DNA of 64,000 nt, taken from positions 1-64,000 of the forward strand of contig DS480349.1 in NCBI GenBank assembly GCA_000154345.1, given 5' to 3'. The translations under genes were made by a program, and so were the position numbers. The number at the start of each line of letters is the position of its first letter. Within the stretch, counting starts at the first letter, position 1. This document shows, piece by piece, positions 13,901 through 21,403 of the stretch. The notes under the pieces were generated by a model. The model was not told the DNA's origin. It did not search any database and saw nothing but the letters and a program-made list of their open reading frames with translations. The stretch comes from [Clostridium] leptum DSM 753. GTDB taxonomy: Bacteria > Bacillota > Clostridia > Oscillospirales > Acutalibacteraceae.

Positions 13901-16125
13901 TCAAAGGATACGGCTTCACCGAGACGAAGGGCACGGTTACCTATCAGACAGAGAACGGCCCCGCGGAGTTATCCGGAGACGCGATTTCCGTTTGGACCAA
14001 TGAGCTGATTCAATTTACAAGGCCGGAGGATGGCATAAGCGGAACCGCGTTCGCGACGACAAGCGAGGGTGAAAAGTCAGAAGAATTCTTCTTAAAGCTG
14101 CCGGTTCGGATGCTCTCCTATGAAGAGAATTTCGATACGCTGACGCAGGAGCAGTTTGGCTATCAGTACAGCGTATCCAACAAAAACGGAGACACGATGC
14201 CGGAAGATTCGGCCGTTATATTCGACGATAACGGCAATAAGGTGCTCAAGCTGAAGGGAAGCGATCCGGACCTGTGGGTTGACCTTTTAAACAATGATTT
14301 GCAGGCCAGCAAATATGGAGAAAATATCACCACCTTTGACTTTAAGTTCCCGAATGGTATTGCAGGCTATTACGGAATGTACAATGAGCTCAGAAGGGCT
14401 GCGGATGGCACTGTTTACCGGCTGGGTATTACCCCCACGGACGGAAGCCATTGTTTCTTGGGGATCAAGGACGGCAATACGTCAGGATCCGGAAAAGATG
14501 TTGCGGCAAATACCTGGTACACCTGCAAAACCATGGTTTACGATGATGATATGTATCTGAAGGTGTGGAAGACAGGGGAGCAGGAGCCTGAAAACTGGGA
14601 TGTAAGCTTCCAGATGGCGGACTTCACCGGGGCTGAGGAATGTCAGCTGAACTTTGCCTATTATGATCCGAGCGGAAGCTATCCTTTGTATATCGATAAC
14701 ATCAAGGTAGAAGTCTTGGACGAAAACGACGTAGAGGCAAGGCTGACGGGAATCGAAGTAGCGGAAGGCCCTGACAAGGATGTGTATTACATCGGAGAGG
14801 ACTTTACCGCCGATGGCCTGAAGATCAACGCTGTGTTTAACGACGGAAGCAAGCAGGAACTGGCTCAGGATGCTTATGCGCTCAGCGGCTTTGATTCTGA
14901 GACAGAGGGCGGCAAGACGGTCACGGTATCCTATCGCGGCTTCACCGATGACTTCACTGTTCAGGTGCAGAAGAAGCCTGTAATCACAGAGATCAAGATC
15001 ACGCAGCAGCCTTATAAAACTGTATATGACCTTGGAGAGGAACTGGATGTTACCGGTTTGACAGTGAAGGCTGTATATGACAACGACACGGAAGAAACGG
15101 TTTCCTTATCGGATTGTACGGTGACCGGCTTTGACTCCGAAACAGAGGGCGTCAAAACGGTGACGGTAAGCTACCAGGGCAAGACAGCGCAGTTTACCGT
15201 AGAGGTAAAGGCGCAGGAGATCCCGGAGAAAACCTTAACGGGGATCCGGATTGACCAAAAGCCAACCAAGACGGAATATGAGGTCGGAGAGGAATTAGAC
15301 CTCAGCGGGCTTGTGGTGACCGGAATCTATGACGACCAGAGCGAAGCAGTTTTGCCGGAAGGCGCCTATTCCGTGGCCGGCTTTGACTCCGAAACCGAGG
15401 GCGTCAAAACGGTGATGGTAAGCTACCAGGGCAAGACAGCGCAGTTTACCGTAGAGGTAAAGGCGCAGGAGATCCCGGAGAAAACCTTAACGGGGATCCG
15501 GATTGACCAAAAGCCAACCAAGACGGAATATGAGGTCGGAGAGGAATTAGACCTCAGCGGGCTTGTGGTGACCGGAATCTATGACGACCAGAGCGAAGCA
15601 GTTTTGCCGGAAGGCGCCTATTCCGTGACCGGCTTTGACTCCGAAACCGAGGGCGTCAAAACAGTAACGGTAAGCTGTCAGGGCAAGACAGCGCAGTTTA
15701 TCGTAGAGGTAAAGGCGCAGGAGATCCCGGAGAAAACCTTAACGGGGATCCGGATTAACCAAAAGCCAACCAAGACGGAATATGAGGTCGGAGAGGAATT
15801 AGACCTCAGCGGGCTTGTGGTGACCGGAATCTATGACGACCAGAGCGAAGCAGTTTTGCCGGAAGGCGCCTATTCCGTGGCCGGCTTTGACTCCGAAACC
15901 GAGGGCGTCAAAACAGTAACGGTAAGCTGTCAGGGCAAGACAGCGCAGTTTGAGATACAAGTCAAAGCCAGCGCGTCTAGCGGATCACAGCAGGAGAATG
16001 GCGCGGAAGGCCAGTCACCCCAAACTGGCGACAATTCTATGCCAATCCTTTGGGTCCTGTGTTCTATGGTATCTTTATGCCTGATTGTCATTGGGCAAAA
16101 AAGATATAAGAAATTTCATTCATAA
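10996..16125 (+). CDS. Wall-anchored parallel beta-helix glycosidase (GH141/GH136/GH120-like)
   Basis: This is a surface enzyme of 1709 residues, first gene of unit B. It has a signal peptide at 1-25, then a right-handed beta-helix catalytic region over about residues 35-640. That region opens with FYVSPDGSDSNSGT, includes ISGGKLLEG, and carries acidic pockets in CDGGAIYTL and IYLDEQS, where beta-helix glycosidases of these families keep catalytic acids. Then come an IPT/TIG-like domain (655-738), a LamG-like sandwich (743-945), a second such pair (953-1242), five Big_3 Ig-like domains (1248-1657), SPQTGDN, a membrane helix and a basic tail. GH141 members act on fucosides or xylan and GH136 on lacto-N-biose, so the substrate cannot be fixed here. 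Start ATG 10996 follows GGAGGAAAG. Confidence 0.85.
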   Translation: MRKFIAAAMSAVMLLSAFPITAQAAKENSSDAETAFYVSPDGSDSNSGTEREPFKTIEKARDEVRKHTKDMTSDIVVYLKDGVYYQDETLAFGTEDSGTNGYQVRYEAYEGAAPEISGGKLLEGTWEVDDAEKNIYKISVPEDMNFRQLYVNGEKGIRARTGVPTGELDPTSRILGAERFTSQGKNSGYVYVPADERILEDPSEMGGENPVELHIFVAWTENILRVGEMEYVDNYNGEQAYKVTVQEPESERIFSRPHPDLTGYVGVKKFAFYYENAYEYIDLDKEWYLDTEANTLYYKAPAGTTAEDMNKASVVVPNLEEVVSIKGESLDAPIHDFVFKGITVEHSTWLQASEEGLVQGQAGQYLVDGSVYETNDIKVTPAPGAVHIENAQYVRFDGNHVRYTGAVGILMASGTKEVTLVNNEVEETAGNGIEIGKFVVDDKTDYHTAYNPDDIREVCTNDRILNNKIHDIGTQYEGAVGIGAGYVQGIMIANNTVYNCPYTGISMGYGWTSDANPMKYNSIIRNEVYNVNNVVCDGGAIYTLSNQYPSSRIEENYLHDNYASEGLDYGSCGIYLDEQSDGFSVKNNVHVQSYGRVNLNRVGSRNDISGNYFFEGDVNSDAYDSFATTKVQQIMDQAGAKDDFTLEDEEELLKPVLQSVEYDPVYNVMRLSGRNFGSDIGTVTFNISGEEKVIAAEQVKEWSYGAISVEVPEGAKRGDTVAVTPKGMSVTSEPFTIGRIMNVVTELVKEDFEDKAVGQLDSNEWEVTVPEKAAVAEKDGNQYLGLKGNDPNLNVTKLQDGETLQFGSNVTEFDFCFPEDMGGSVDYVGLYNEIRRLPGEDHLYSIDIRPVFGSKATIEYKQGWDGIQTNDSSLQEIKWGTWYTCRSMVYNGTIYLSVFEKGQDPNGWKVTYEMPDAVSNDCVLNFSFYDPRGKEVYIDNIKVSTFDADISQPEVDEADYDINSEIVTIKGYGFTETKGTVTYQTENGPAELSGDAISVWTNELIQFTRPEDGISGTAFATTSEGEKSEEFFLKLPVRMLSYEENFDTLTQEQFGYQYSVSNKNGDTMPEDSAVIFDDNGNKVLKLKGSDPDLWVDLLNNDLQASKYGENITTFDFKFPNGIAGYYGMYNELRRAADGTVYRLGITPTDGSHCFLGIKDGNTSGSGKDVAANTWYTCKTMVYDDDMYLKVWKTGEQEPENWDVSFQMADFTGAEECQLNFAYYDPSGSYPLYIDNIKVEVLDENDVEARLTGIEVAEGPDKDVYYIGEDFTADGLKINAVFNDGSKQELAQDAYALSGFDSETEGGKTVTVSYRGFTDDFTVQVQKKPVITEIKITQQPYKTVYDLGEELDVTGLTVKAVYDNDTEETVSLSDCTVTGFDSETEGVKTVTVSYQGKTAQFTVEVKAQEIPEKTLTGIRIDQKPTKTEYEVGEELDLSGLVVTGIYDDQSEAVLPEGAYSVAGFDSETEGVKTVMVSYQGKTAQFTVEVKAQEIPEKTLTGIRIDQKPTKTEYEVGEELDLSGLVVTGIYDDQSEAVLPEGAYSVTGFDSETEGVKTVTVSCQGKTAQFIVEVKAQEIPEKTLTGIRINQKPTKTEYEVGEELDLSGLVVTGIYDDQSEAVLPEGAYSVAGFDSETEGVKTVTVSCQGKTAQFEIQVKASASSGSQQENGAEGQSPQTGDNSMPILWVLCSMVSLCLIVIGQKRYKKFHS
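15211..15966 (+). repeat. Three tandem 252-bp repeats encoding Big_3 domains
   Basis: Units begin at 15211, 15463 and 15715, each starting GCGCAGGAGATCCCGGAG, and are nearly identical. Each encodes one 84-residue Ig-like domain (TLTGIRI...GLVVTGIYDD...AGFDSETEGVKTV). The preceding two Big_3 domains are more diverged. Copy number probably varies between strains by unequal crossover. Confidence 0.9.
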
Positions 16126-16140
16126 ATGGAGGAAAAGTAC

Positions 16141-17463
16141 ATGAAAAAATTGCTAAGCTTGTTTCTTTGTGCGGCTATGGCCGCCAGTCTGGTCGCCGGC
16201 TGCAGCAGCGACCAGACCACGGAAAGCTCGTCTGGAACAGCTGACAACAGCCAGCAGGAGGCCGCCTCTTCGGAGGGGCCGGAGGAGGAAGCCGCGATTA
16301 CATGGGCTGTATTTGAAACAGACAACTATACAGCGGAAGTGTGGCAGCATATTATTGATACCTTTGAAGCCGATAATCCGGGAATAAAGATCGAAAAGGT
16401 GCTGATGACAGGTGATTCCAGGCCTCAATTTTTAAAGACAATGCTGTCTGCCGGCAACATGCCTGACGTTAATATCGATCCGGTGGATCTGGCTAGTACA
16501 GATGGCGTATATGCTGAGGTTCCGGATGAGCTTTTGGCCAATTATGAAGAAAGCGCTGTAGTCTCCTTCAATGGAAAAAAGACCCTGGTTCCCGCCTATA
16601 AGGCATACCGTACACAAGTGTTTTATCACAAATCCCAGTTCGAGGAGGCTGGCATCACCAAGATTCCGGAAACTTGGGATGAGTTTATAGCAGTATGCGA
16701 TCAGCTTCAGGAAAAAGGCTACACACCGTTGATGGGTGTCGGCGCCTCTGATATCTGGGCTACCGCGTTTGGCTACTGGACCGGCGTTGTGAATTCCGAG
16801 CTTTATTCCGCGTATCCGAATTTTAACAGAGACATCCTGGATGGAAAATTGTCATGGACCAATGAGGTGCTGTCTGAGACTTTGAAGGACTGGCAGTCGC
16901 TGACCAAATATTACCACAAGGGTTCTATGTCCTTTAGCAATACTCAGGCGACTTCTGAATTTATGAGCGGCAGCGCGGCGATGTTTATGGACGGTGCGTG
17001 GAGCGCTCCCACCATTGATAACAGCACGGAGTATTCCGCGGATGAATTCGGTGTGTTTATGATGCCGACTCCCTCCGGCGCTAAGACATATTGCACAATG
17101 CCTCAGTATTGGGGTGTGGCGGAAGCTTGTGAGAATAAAGAAGCTGCGTTCCAATTCTGCGAGTATGTGCTTGGCGGAAATGAGGATATTTACAGATATT
17201 ACCTGCAAGCAGACGGAACCTTTTCTGTTACCAAAACGCCCGTAACCTATGATATGGGACCGGTGCAGACAGAATTTATTAATAATTTGGAAGGCTACGA
17301 GCTGGTTCCCGAAGCAATGAAGGTGGTTGGCGACGATGCCTTCCCCACTGGGTTCGAGGATTTTACTTTAAAATCTCTTCAGAACATCTTTACAGGAGCT
17401 GACGTTGATGCCGAATTGGCAACCTGGGACGCGGAAATGGAGCGTTTGGAAGCACAGTCATAA
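16141..17463 (+). CDS. Sugar ABC transporter substrate-binding lipoprotein (family 1)
   Basis: This extracellular solute-binding protein of about 440 residues hands oligosaccharides to the permeases encoded next. The N-terminus is a lipoprotein signal with lipobox LVAGC, then a Ser/Glu-rich tether. The body is the SBP_bac_1 fold (WAVFETDNYTAEVWQHII, NPGIKIEKVLM, GSAAMFMDGAWSAP). I set the start at ATG 16141, with GGAGG ending seven bases earlier; the ATG at 16126 lies inside that site. It starts 15 bases after the beta-helix gene, so they share a transcript. A hairpin after its stop may raise its level over the permeases. Confidence 0.92.
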   Translation: MKKLLSLFLCAAMAASLVAGCSSDQTTESSSGTADNSQQEAASSEGPEEEAAITWAVFETDNYTAEVWQHIIDTFEADNPGIKIEKVLMTGDSRPQFLKTMLSAGNMPDVNIDPVDLASTDGVYAEVPDELLANYEESAVVSFNGKKTLVPAYKAYRTQVFYHKSQFEEAGITKIPETWDEFIAVCDQLQEKGYTPLMGVGASDIWATAFGYWTGVVNSELYSAYPNFNRDILDGKLSWTNEVLSETLKDWQSLTKYYHKGSMSFSNTQATSEFMSGSAAMFMDGAWSAPTIDNSTEYSADEFGVFMMPTPSGAKTYCTMPQYWGVAEACENKEAAFQFCEYVLGGNEDIYRYYLQADGTFSVTKTPVTYDMGPVQTEFINNLEGYELVPEAMKVVGDDAFPTGFEDFTLKSLQNIFTGADVDAELATWDAEMERLEAQS

Positions 17464-17486
17464 GCTGTAAAGCCTATAATTAGAAA

Positions 17487-17529
17487 GATTTAGAGTACAA
17501 ACTCATCAAACAGTTTTGTACTCTAAATC
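17487..17529 (+). terminator. Intercistronic hairpin between binding protein and permease genes
   Basis: Perfect 15-base arms GATTTAGAGTACAAA (17487-17501) and its complement (17515-17529) with a 13-base loop, followed by ATTTTT. It ends just before the permease ribosome site AGGAG (17536-17540). Such hairpins give partial termination or protect the upstream mRNA, which explains excess binding protein over permease in many ABC operons. Confidence 0.7.
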
Positions 17530-17548
17530 ATTTTTAGGAGTCAATTTT

Positions 17549-18409
17549 ATGAAGAAAAAATCTATATTATTCACAATACCTGCATTCCTTATCTATACGG
17601 TCCTGATGATTGTCCCAATTATCGGAGCGTTTTTGCTGAGCTTTACCGATTGGAACGGGATCAGTGCCTCCTATAATATTACGGGCGCAAAAAATTATCT
17701 GGATATGCTGTCGGATGAGAGACTAAGAAACGCTATTTTTGTAACCCTAAAAATTACCGTTGTAGTGGCGGTGACAGTAAATGTATTGGGCCTTCTGATT
17801 GCGATGATGCTGAACCGGGCGAGGCGAATGACCAACGTATTTCGCAGTATTTTCTTTTTGCCCTATGTGCTTAGTACAGTAGCAATCTCTTTTATCTGGC
17901 TTGCTATTCTTTCCTATACCGGAGTGCTTAATTCTTTGCTGGATATGGTGGGCCTGGAAAACTTGGCCGCAGATTACATAGGCAATGCCAATAACGCCAT
18001 CTGGAGCATCTGCGTCATTGAAATCTGGAGGATGCTGGGCTTTCATATGGTGCTGTATCTGGCCTCCATACAGACAGTGCCTCAGTCCTTGTATGAAGCC
18101 TGTATCATGGATGGCGGAAGCCGTTGGCATCAGTTCCGCTATGTAACGCTTCCTATGATCGTTCCCGGTATCACCATTTCGGTCATTATGAGCATTATGA
18201 CCGAAATGAAACAATACGATATTGTCAAAGTAATTACAAACGGCGGGCCCGGTTATGCTACAGAAACTGTGACATACAATATTGTAACCCAAGCTTTTGG
18301 AAATAATATGTTGGGCTATTCTTCTGCAATCGCAGTGTTTCTGTTTATTGTAATCGCTGCAATCTCTGTTTTGCAGATCCAACTATCCAAAAAATTGGAG
18401 GTATCCTAA
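17549..18409 (+). CDS. Sugar ABC transporter permease 1 (UgpA/MalF type)
   Basis: This inner-membrane permease of 286 residues has six predicted membrane helices. The cytoplasmic EAA loop, which docks the ATPase, is visible as SLYEACIMDGGSRWHQF followed by YVTLPMIVPG. It starts at ATG 17549 behind AGGAG; a TTG at 17516 is in frame but lies in the hairpin. The stop is immediately followed by the second permease. No ATPase gene is present in the locus, so a shared MsmX/MsiK-type ATPase encoded elsewhere must energise it, as is usual for Firmicute CUT1 transporters. Confidence 0.92.
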   Translation: MKKKSILFTIPAFLIYTVLMIVPIIGAFLLSFTDWNGISASYNITGAKNYLDMLSDERLRNAIFVTLKITVVVAVTVNVLGLLIAMMLNRARRMTNVFRSIFFLPYVLSTVAISFIWLAILSYTGVLNSLLDMVGLENLAADYIGNANNAIWSICVIEIWRMLGFHMVLYLASIQTVPQSLYEACIMDGGSRWHQFRYVTLPMIVPGITISVIMSIMTEMKQYDIVKVITNGGPGYATETVTYNIVTQAFGNNMLGYSSAIAVFLFIVIAAISVLQIQLSKKLEVS

Positions 18410-18410
18410 C

Positions 18411-19247
18411 ATGAAGATCAAAAGTAAAAAGACAAGCGCTTTAGACATAATTTTAAAGATATTTCTAGTGGTACTGGCGGTAATCTTCGCAACCCCATTG
18501 TATATTACGCTGATCAACATCTTTAAAAGTACAAAAGAGATTGCCGCTTCGCCTATGTCTTTTCCCCTTCCGCCCATTATTGATAATATCGTTCAGGTAA
18601 TAAAAAATCCCAATGTCAATCTGGGAGAAATGTATTTCAACTCTTTATGCATTACCATATTTGGAGCGTCTATCTGTATTTTAGTATCCGCAATGGCTGG
18701 GTACTATCTTGCCAGAATGAAATCAAAACTGTCGCAAGGGCTTTACATCTATTTTTTGCTTGGATTGATGGTGCCCTATGCAATTGTTTACGTTCCGCTT
18801 GTTTCCATTTTCAAAGGAATTGGTTTAATCGGAAACCTGCCGGGATTGATTATGGTATTTGTATCGGGAAGCATATCGTTTTCGGTATTTATGTATCAAG
18901 GCTTTATTAAATCGACGCCGGAAGAATTAGAAGAAGCCGCGATTATTGATGGCGCCGGCCAGTTCAAAATCTTTACGTCTATTATCTTTCCGCTGGTAAA
19001 GCCATGTACGACCACGGTGGCCATTTTTATCGGCCTTTCCATGTGGAACGATTTCCTCACGCCGCTGCTAATTGGACAGATTAAGACAATTACAGTAGGA
19101 ATTTATACGGCGATTGGCCCATATGCTTCTGATTGGGGAAGTGTGTTCGCTTATGTCATGTTTGCTACGCTTCCGATTATTATTGCGTATCTGCTGGCCC
19201 AGCGGCAATTCATCGAGGGGCTAACCGCGGGAGCTCTGAAAGGTTGA
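18411..19247 (+). CDS. Sugar ABC transporter permease 2 (UgpE/MalG type)
   Basis: This is the second permease of the importer, 278 residues with six membrane helices. The EAA loop reads TPEELEEAAIIDGAGQF, followed by SIIFPLVKP. Translation starts at ATG 18411, one base after the first permease stop, with GGAGG inside the end of that gene (18398-18402). It forms the channel with the 17549 product. The next gene, a GH36 enzyme, starts eight bases after its stop, tying import to intracellular hydrolysis. Confidence 0.92.
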   Translation: MKIKSKKTSALDIILKIFLVVLAVIFATPLYITLINIFKSTKEIAASPMSFPLPPIIDNIVQVIKNPNVNLGEMYFNSLCITIFGASICILVSAMAGYYLARMKSKLSQGLYIYFLLGLMVPYAIVYVPLVSIFKGIGLIGNLPGLIMVFVSGSISFSVFMYQGFIKSTPEELEEAAIIDGAGQFKIFTSIIFPLVKPCTTTVAIFIGLSMWNDFLTPLLIGQIKTITVGIYTAIGPYASDWGSVFAYVMFATLPIIIAYLLAQRQFIEGLTAGALKG

Positions 19248-19254
19248 GGTTTTT

Positions 19255-21357
19255 ATGAAGATACTATCCGAATACTCTTTAGGAGATATGAGCGTTAGGT
19301 ATGTGTTGGCCGAAGACGGCCAGGTGGGCATGGAGCTGTATCCGGCGTCTATGAAGCCGTTCATAAAAGAGGGCAGGCGCTATCAGGTTGATCCGCTGGT
19401 GCAGTGGAAGAAAGAGGGAGACGCCTTTCCCTATGGCTTTGCCAACGGTATGACAATGCGCAACAGCGAAACAGTAAGCCGAATGGAGTATAAAGAGCAG
19501 AAAGTGGAACAAAGCGAAGAGGGAATTTGCGTCACAACAGTTCTAGAGGACGCGTTAGGCAGCGAAATACTACATATCCTAAGATATAAAAATGGAGATC
19601 CGGCCCTCTGGGTATCTACAGGGATTAGAAATTTAGGGAAAAAGCCGATTGTCCTTGAATTTCTGGCCAGCTTTTCAGTCGGCGGGATTACACCGTTTGC
19701 CGAGGATGAAGCGGTTAATCGGCTCATTGTGCATAGAATACGAAGCAAATGGAGTGCGGAAGGACGATTGGAAACCAGAACGGCAAGCGAGCTGCTGTTA
19801 GACCCGTCCTGGTCACGCCACGGAGCCTACAGCGATAAAATCGGCCAGAAGGGCTCTCTTCCGGTTCGCGGCTATTATCCGTTTGAAGCGGTGGAGGATA
19901 CGAAGGAAAACGTGGTGTGGGCGGCCTGCCTGGCATGTCCCTCAAGCTGGCAGATGGAACTCTACCGAAGAGATGACGCGCTTTGTATGTCAGGAGGAAT
20001 CGCGGATTACGATTTTGGCCACTGGCGCAAGGAGCTGAGGCCGGGAGAATATTTCCGTACCGCTCCCGCCTGCCTCACCGTTTGCAGACAAAATGTAGAC
20101 AGCGCCTGCCAGAGACTGACGCAGATGTGGAAAAAAGAAGATGGTCAAAAGGAGCTGCCGGTAATATTTAATGAGTTTTGCACTACCTGGGGAAAGCCTT
20201 CCGACGAGAATATCAGCCGGATCTTAACGGCACTGGGGAGCCGGCCCTTCCAGTATTTTGTCATTGACGCGGGCTGGTATGCGGATCCGGTAAAAGGCTG
20301 GGAAAGCAATATGGGCGATTGGGAGGTTTCTCAGGAGCTGTTCCCGCAAGGGCTTAAGGCGACAGTAGATAAAATCAAAGACGCTGGATTCATTCCTGGA
20401 ATCTGGTTTGAAATGGAAATATGCGGGAAGGATTCAAAGGCATTCTGGTTTGAGGACCACCTGCTGAAACGAAACGGCAAGGTTATTACAGCGGGCGGGC
20501 GGCGCTTTTGGGATATGAGGGATCCGTGGACTCAAGATTATCTGTCGCAGAAAGTGATCGGATTTTTGGAGTATTATGGGTTTGGCTACCTAAAAGCAGA
20601 TTACAACGAGAGCATTGGAATCGGATGCGACGGGGCGGAGAGTCTGGGAGAGGGGCTGCGGCAGAATATGCAGGCCGCTCAGGACTTCTTCCGAAAGATA
20701 CGGGATAGGCTGCCAGGCCTGGTGATTGAGGTATGCGCTTCCGGAGGCCATAGAATGGAGCCATCCATGATTGAATTATGCGATATGGTCTCTTTTTCAG
20801 ACGCGCATGAGGAAAAAGAGATTCCTGTTATCGCAGCAAATGTCCATCGGATGATTCCGCCTGGCCAAAGCGAGATATGGGCTGTCCTTCGAGCTGAAGA
20901 CACAGGGAAAAGAATTGTTTATTCCATGGCGAATACCTTTCTGGGCGTTATGTGCTTGTCGGGGGACGTGCATACTCTTTCCGAGGGACAGTGGAAACTG
21001 GTGGATCGGGGAATTGAATTTTATAAGGCGGTCAGCCATATCATACGAGATGGGAATACCTGCTTTTATGGCACAGAACAGAACAGCTGGCGATGTCTTG
21101 AAGGATGGCAAGGGATCGTTCGATATTCACATGACCATCAGGAAGCCTTATGTGTGATCCACCGGTTTGAATGCCAGCAGAATACGAAAGTAAGCCTGCC
21201 TGTTGGAGAGGGATACCGGATCAAGATGGCGTATGAGGAACTGGATCACCAGATCAGACTGGATAACGGGAGTCTGACGTTAGAATTTGAGCAAGACTTT
21301 GAAGCTGTTGCGGTATATTTAACGAAGGAGCCGTTTGCTGGCCAAATGTCATTGTAA
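19255..21357 (+). CDS. Cytoplasmic GH36 alpha-galactosidase-like enzyme
   Basis: This glycoside hydrolase of 700 residues has no signal peptide and so acts on imported oligosaccharides. It shows the GH36 layout: an N-terminal beta-sandwich (about 1-300), a TIM barrel (about 300-620) and a small C-terminal sandwich. Visible family motifs are DAGWY, GDWEVSQELFPQGL, GIWFEMEI, the nucleophile Asp in YLKADYN, and CASGGHRMEPS followed by the acid/base Asp in SFSDAHE. The SDAHEE region departs from the common SDxxDP form, so it may belong to a less studied GH36 branch. Its presence suggests that the target glycan carries alpha-galactosyl ends. Confidence 0.88.
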   Translation: MKILSEYSLGDMSVRYVLAEDGQVGMELYPASMKPFIKEGRRYQVDPLVQWKKEGDAFPYGFANGMTMRNSETVSRMEYKEQKVEQSEEGICVTTVLEDALGSEILHILRYKNGDPALWVSTGIRNLGKKPIVLEFLASFSVGGITPFAEDEAVNRLIVHRIRSKWSAEGRLETRTASELLLDPSWSRHGAYSDKIGQKGSLPVRGYYPFEAVEDTKENVVWAACLACPSSWQMELYRRDDALCMSGGIADYDFGHWRKELRPGEYFRTAPACLTVCRQNVDSACQRLTQMWKKEDGQKELPVIFNEFCTTWGKPSDENISRILTALGSRPFQYFVIDAGWYADPVKGWESNMGDWEVSQELFPQGLKATVDKIKDAGFIPGIWFEMEICGKDSKAFWFEDHLLKRNGKVITAGGRRFWDMRDPWTQDYLSQKVIGFLEYYGFGYLKADYNESIGIGCDGAESLGEGLRQNMQAAQDFFRKIRDRLPGLVIEVCASGGHRMEPSMIELCDMVSFSDAHEEKEIPVIAANVHRMIPPGQSEIWAVLRAEDTGKRIVYSMANTFLGVMCLSGDVHTLSEGQWKLVDRGIEFYKAVSHIIRDGNTCFYGTEQNSWRCLEGWQGIVRYSHDHQEALCVIHRFECQQNTKVSLPVGEGYRIKMAYEELDHQIRLDNGSLTLEFEQDFEAVAVYLTKEPFAGQMSL

Positions 21358-21403
21358 TGTATCGGCACCGCAGAAGTTAGGAATTTGGAAAGGGCTCTGG
21401 AAT

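Noticed and set aside
17747..18382. 211-codon leftward frame opposite the first permease
   Set aside because: It is a shadow of the permease gene, whose membrane helices and EAA loop are clear.
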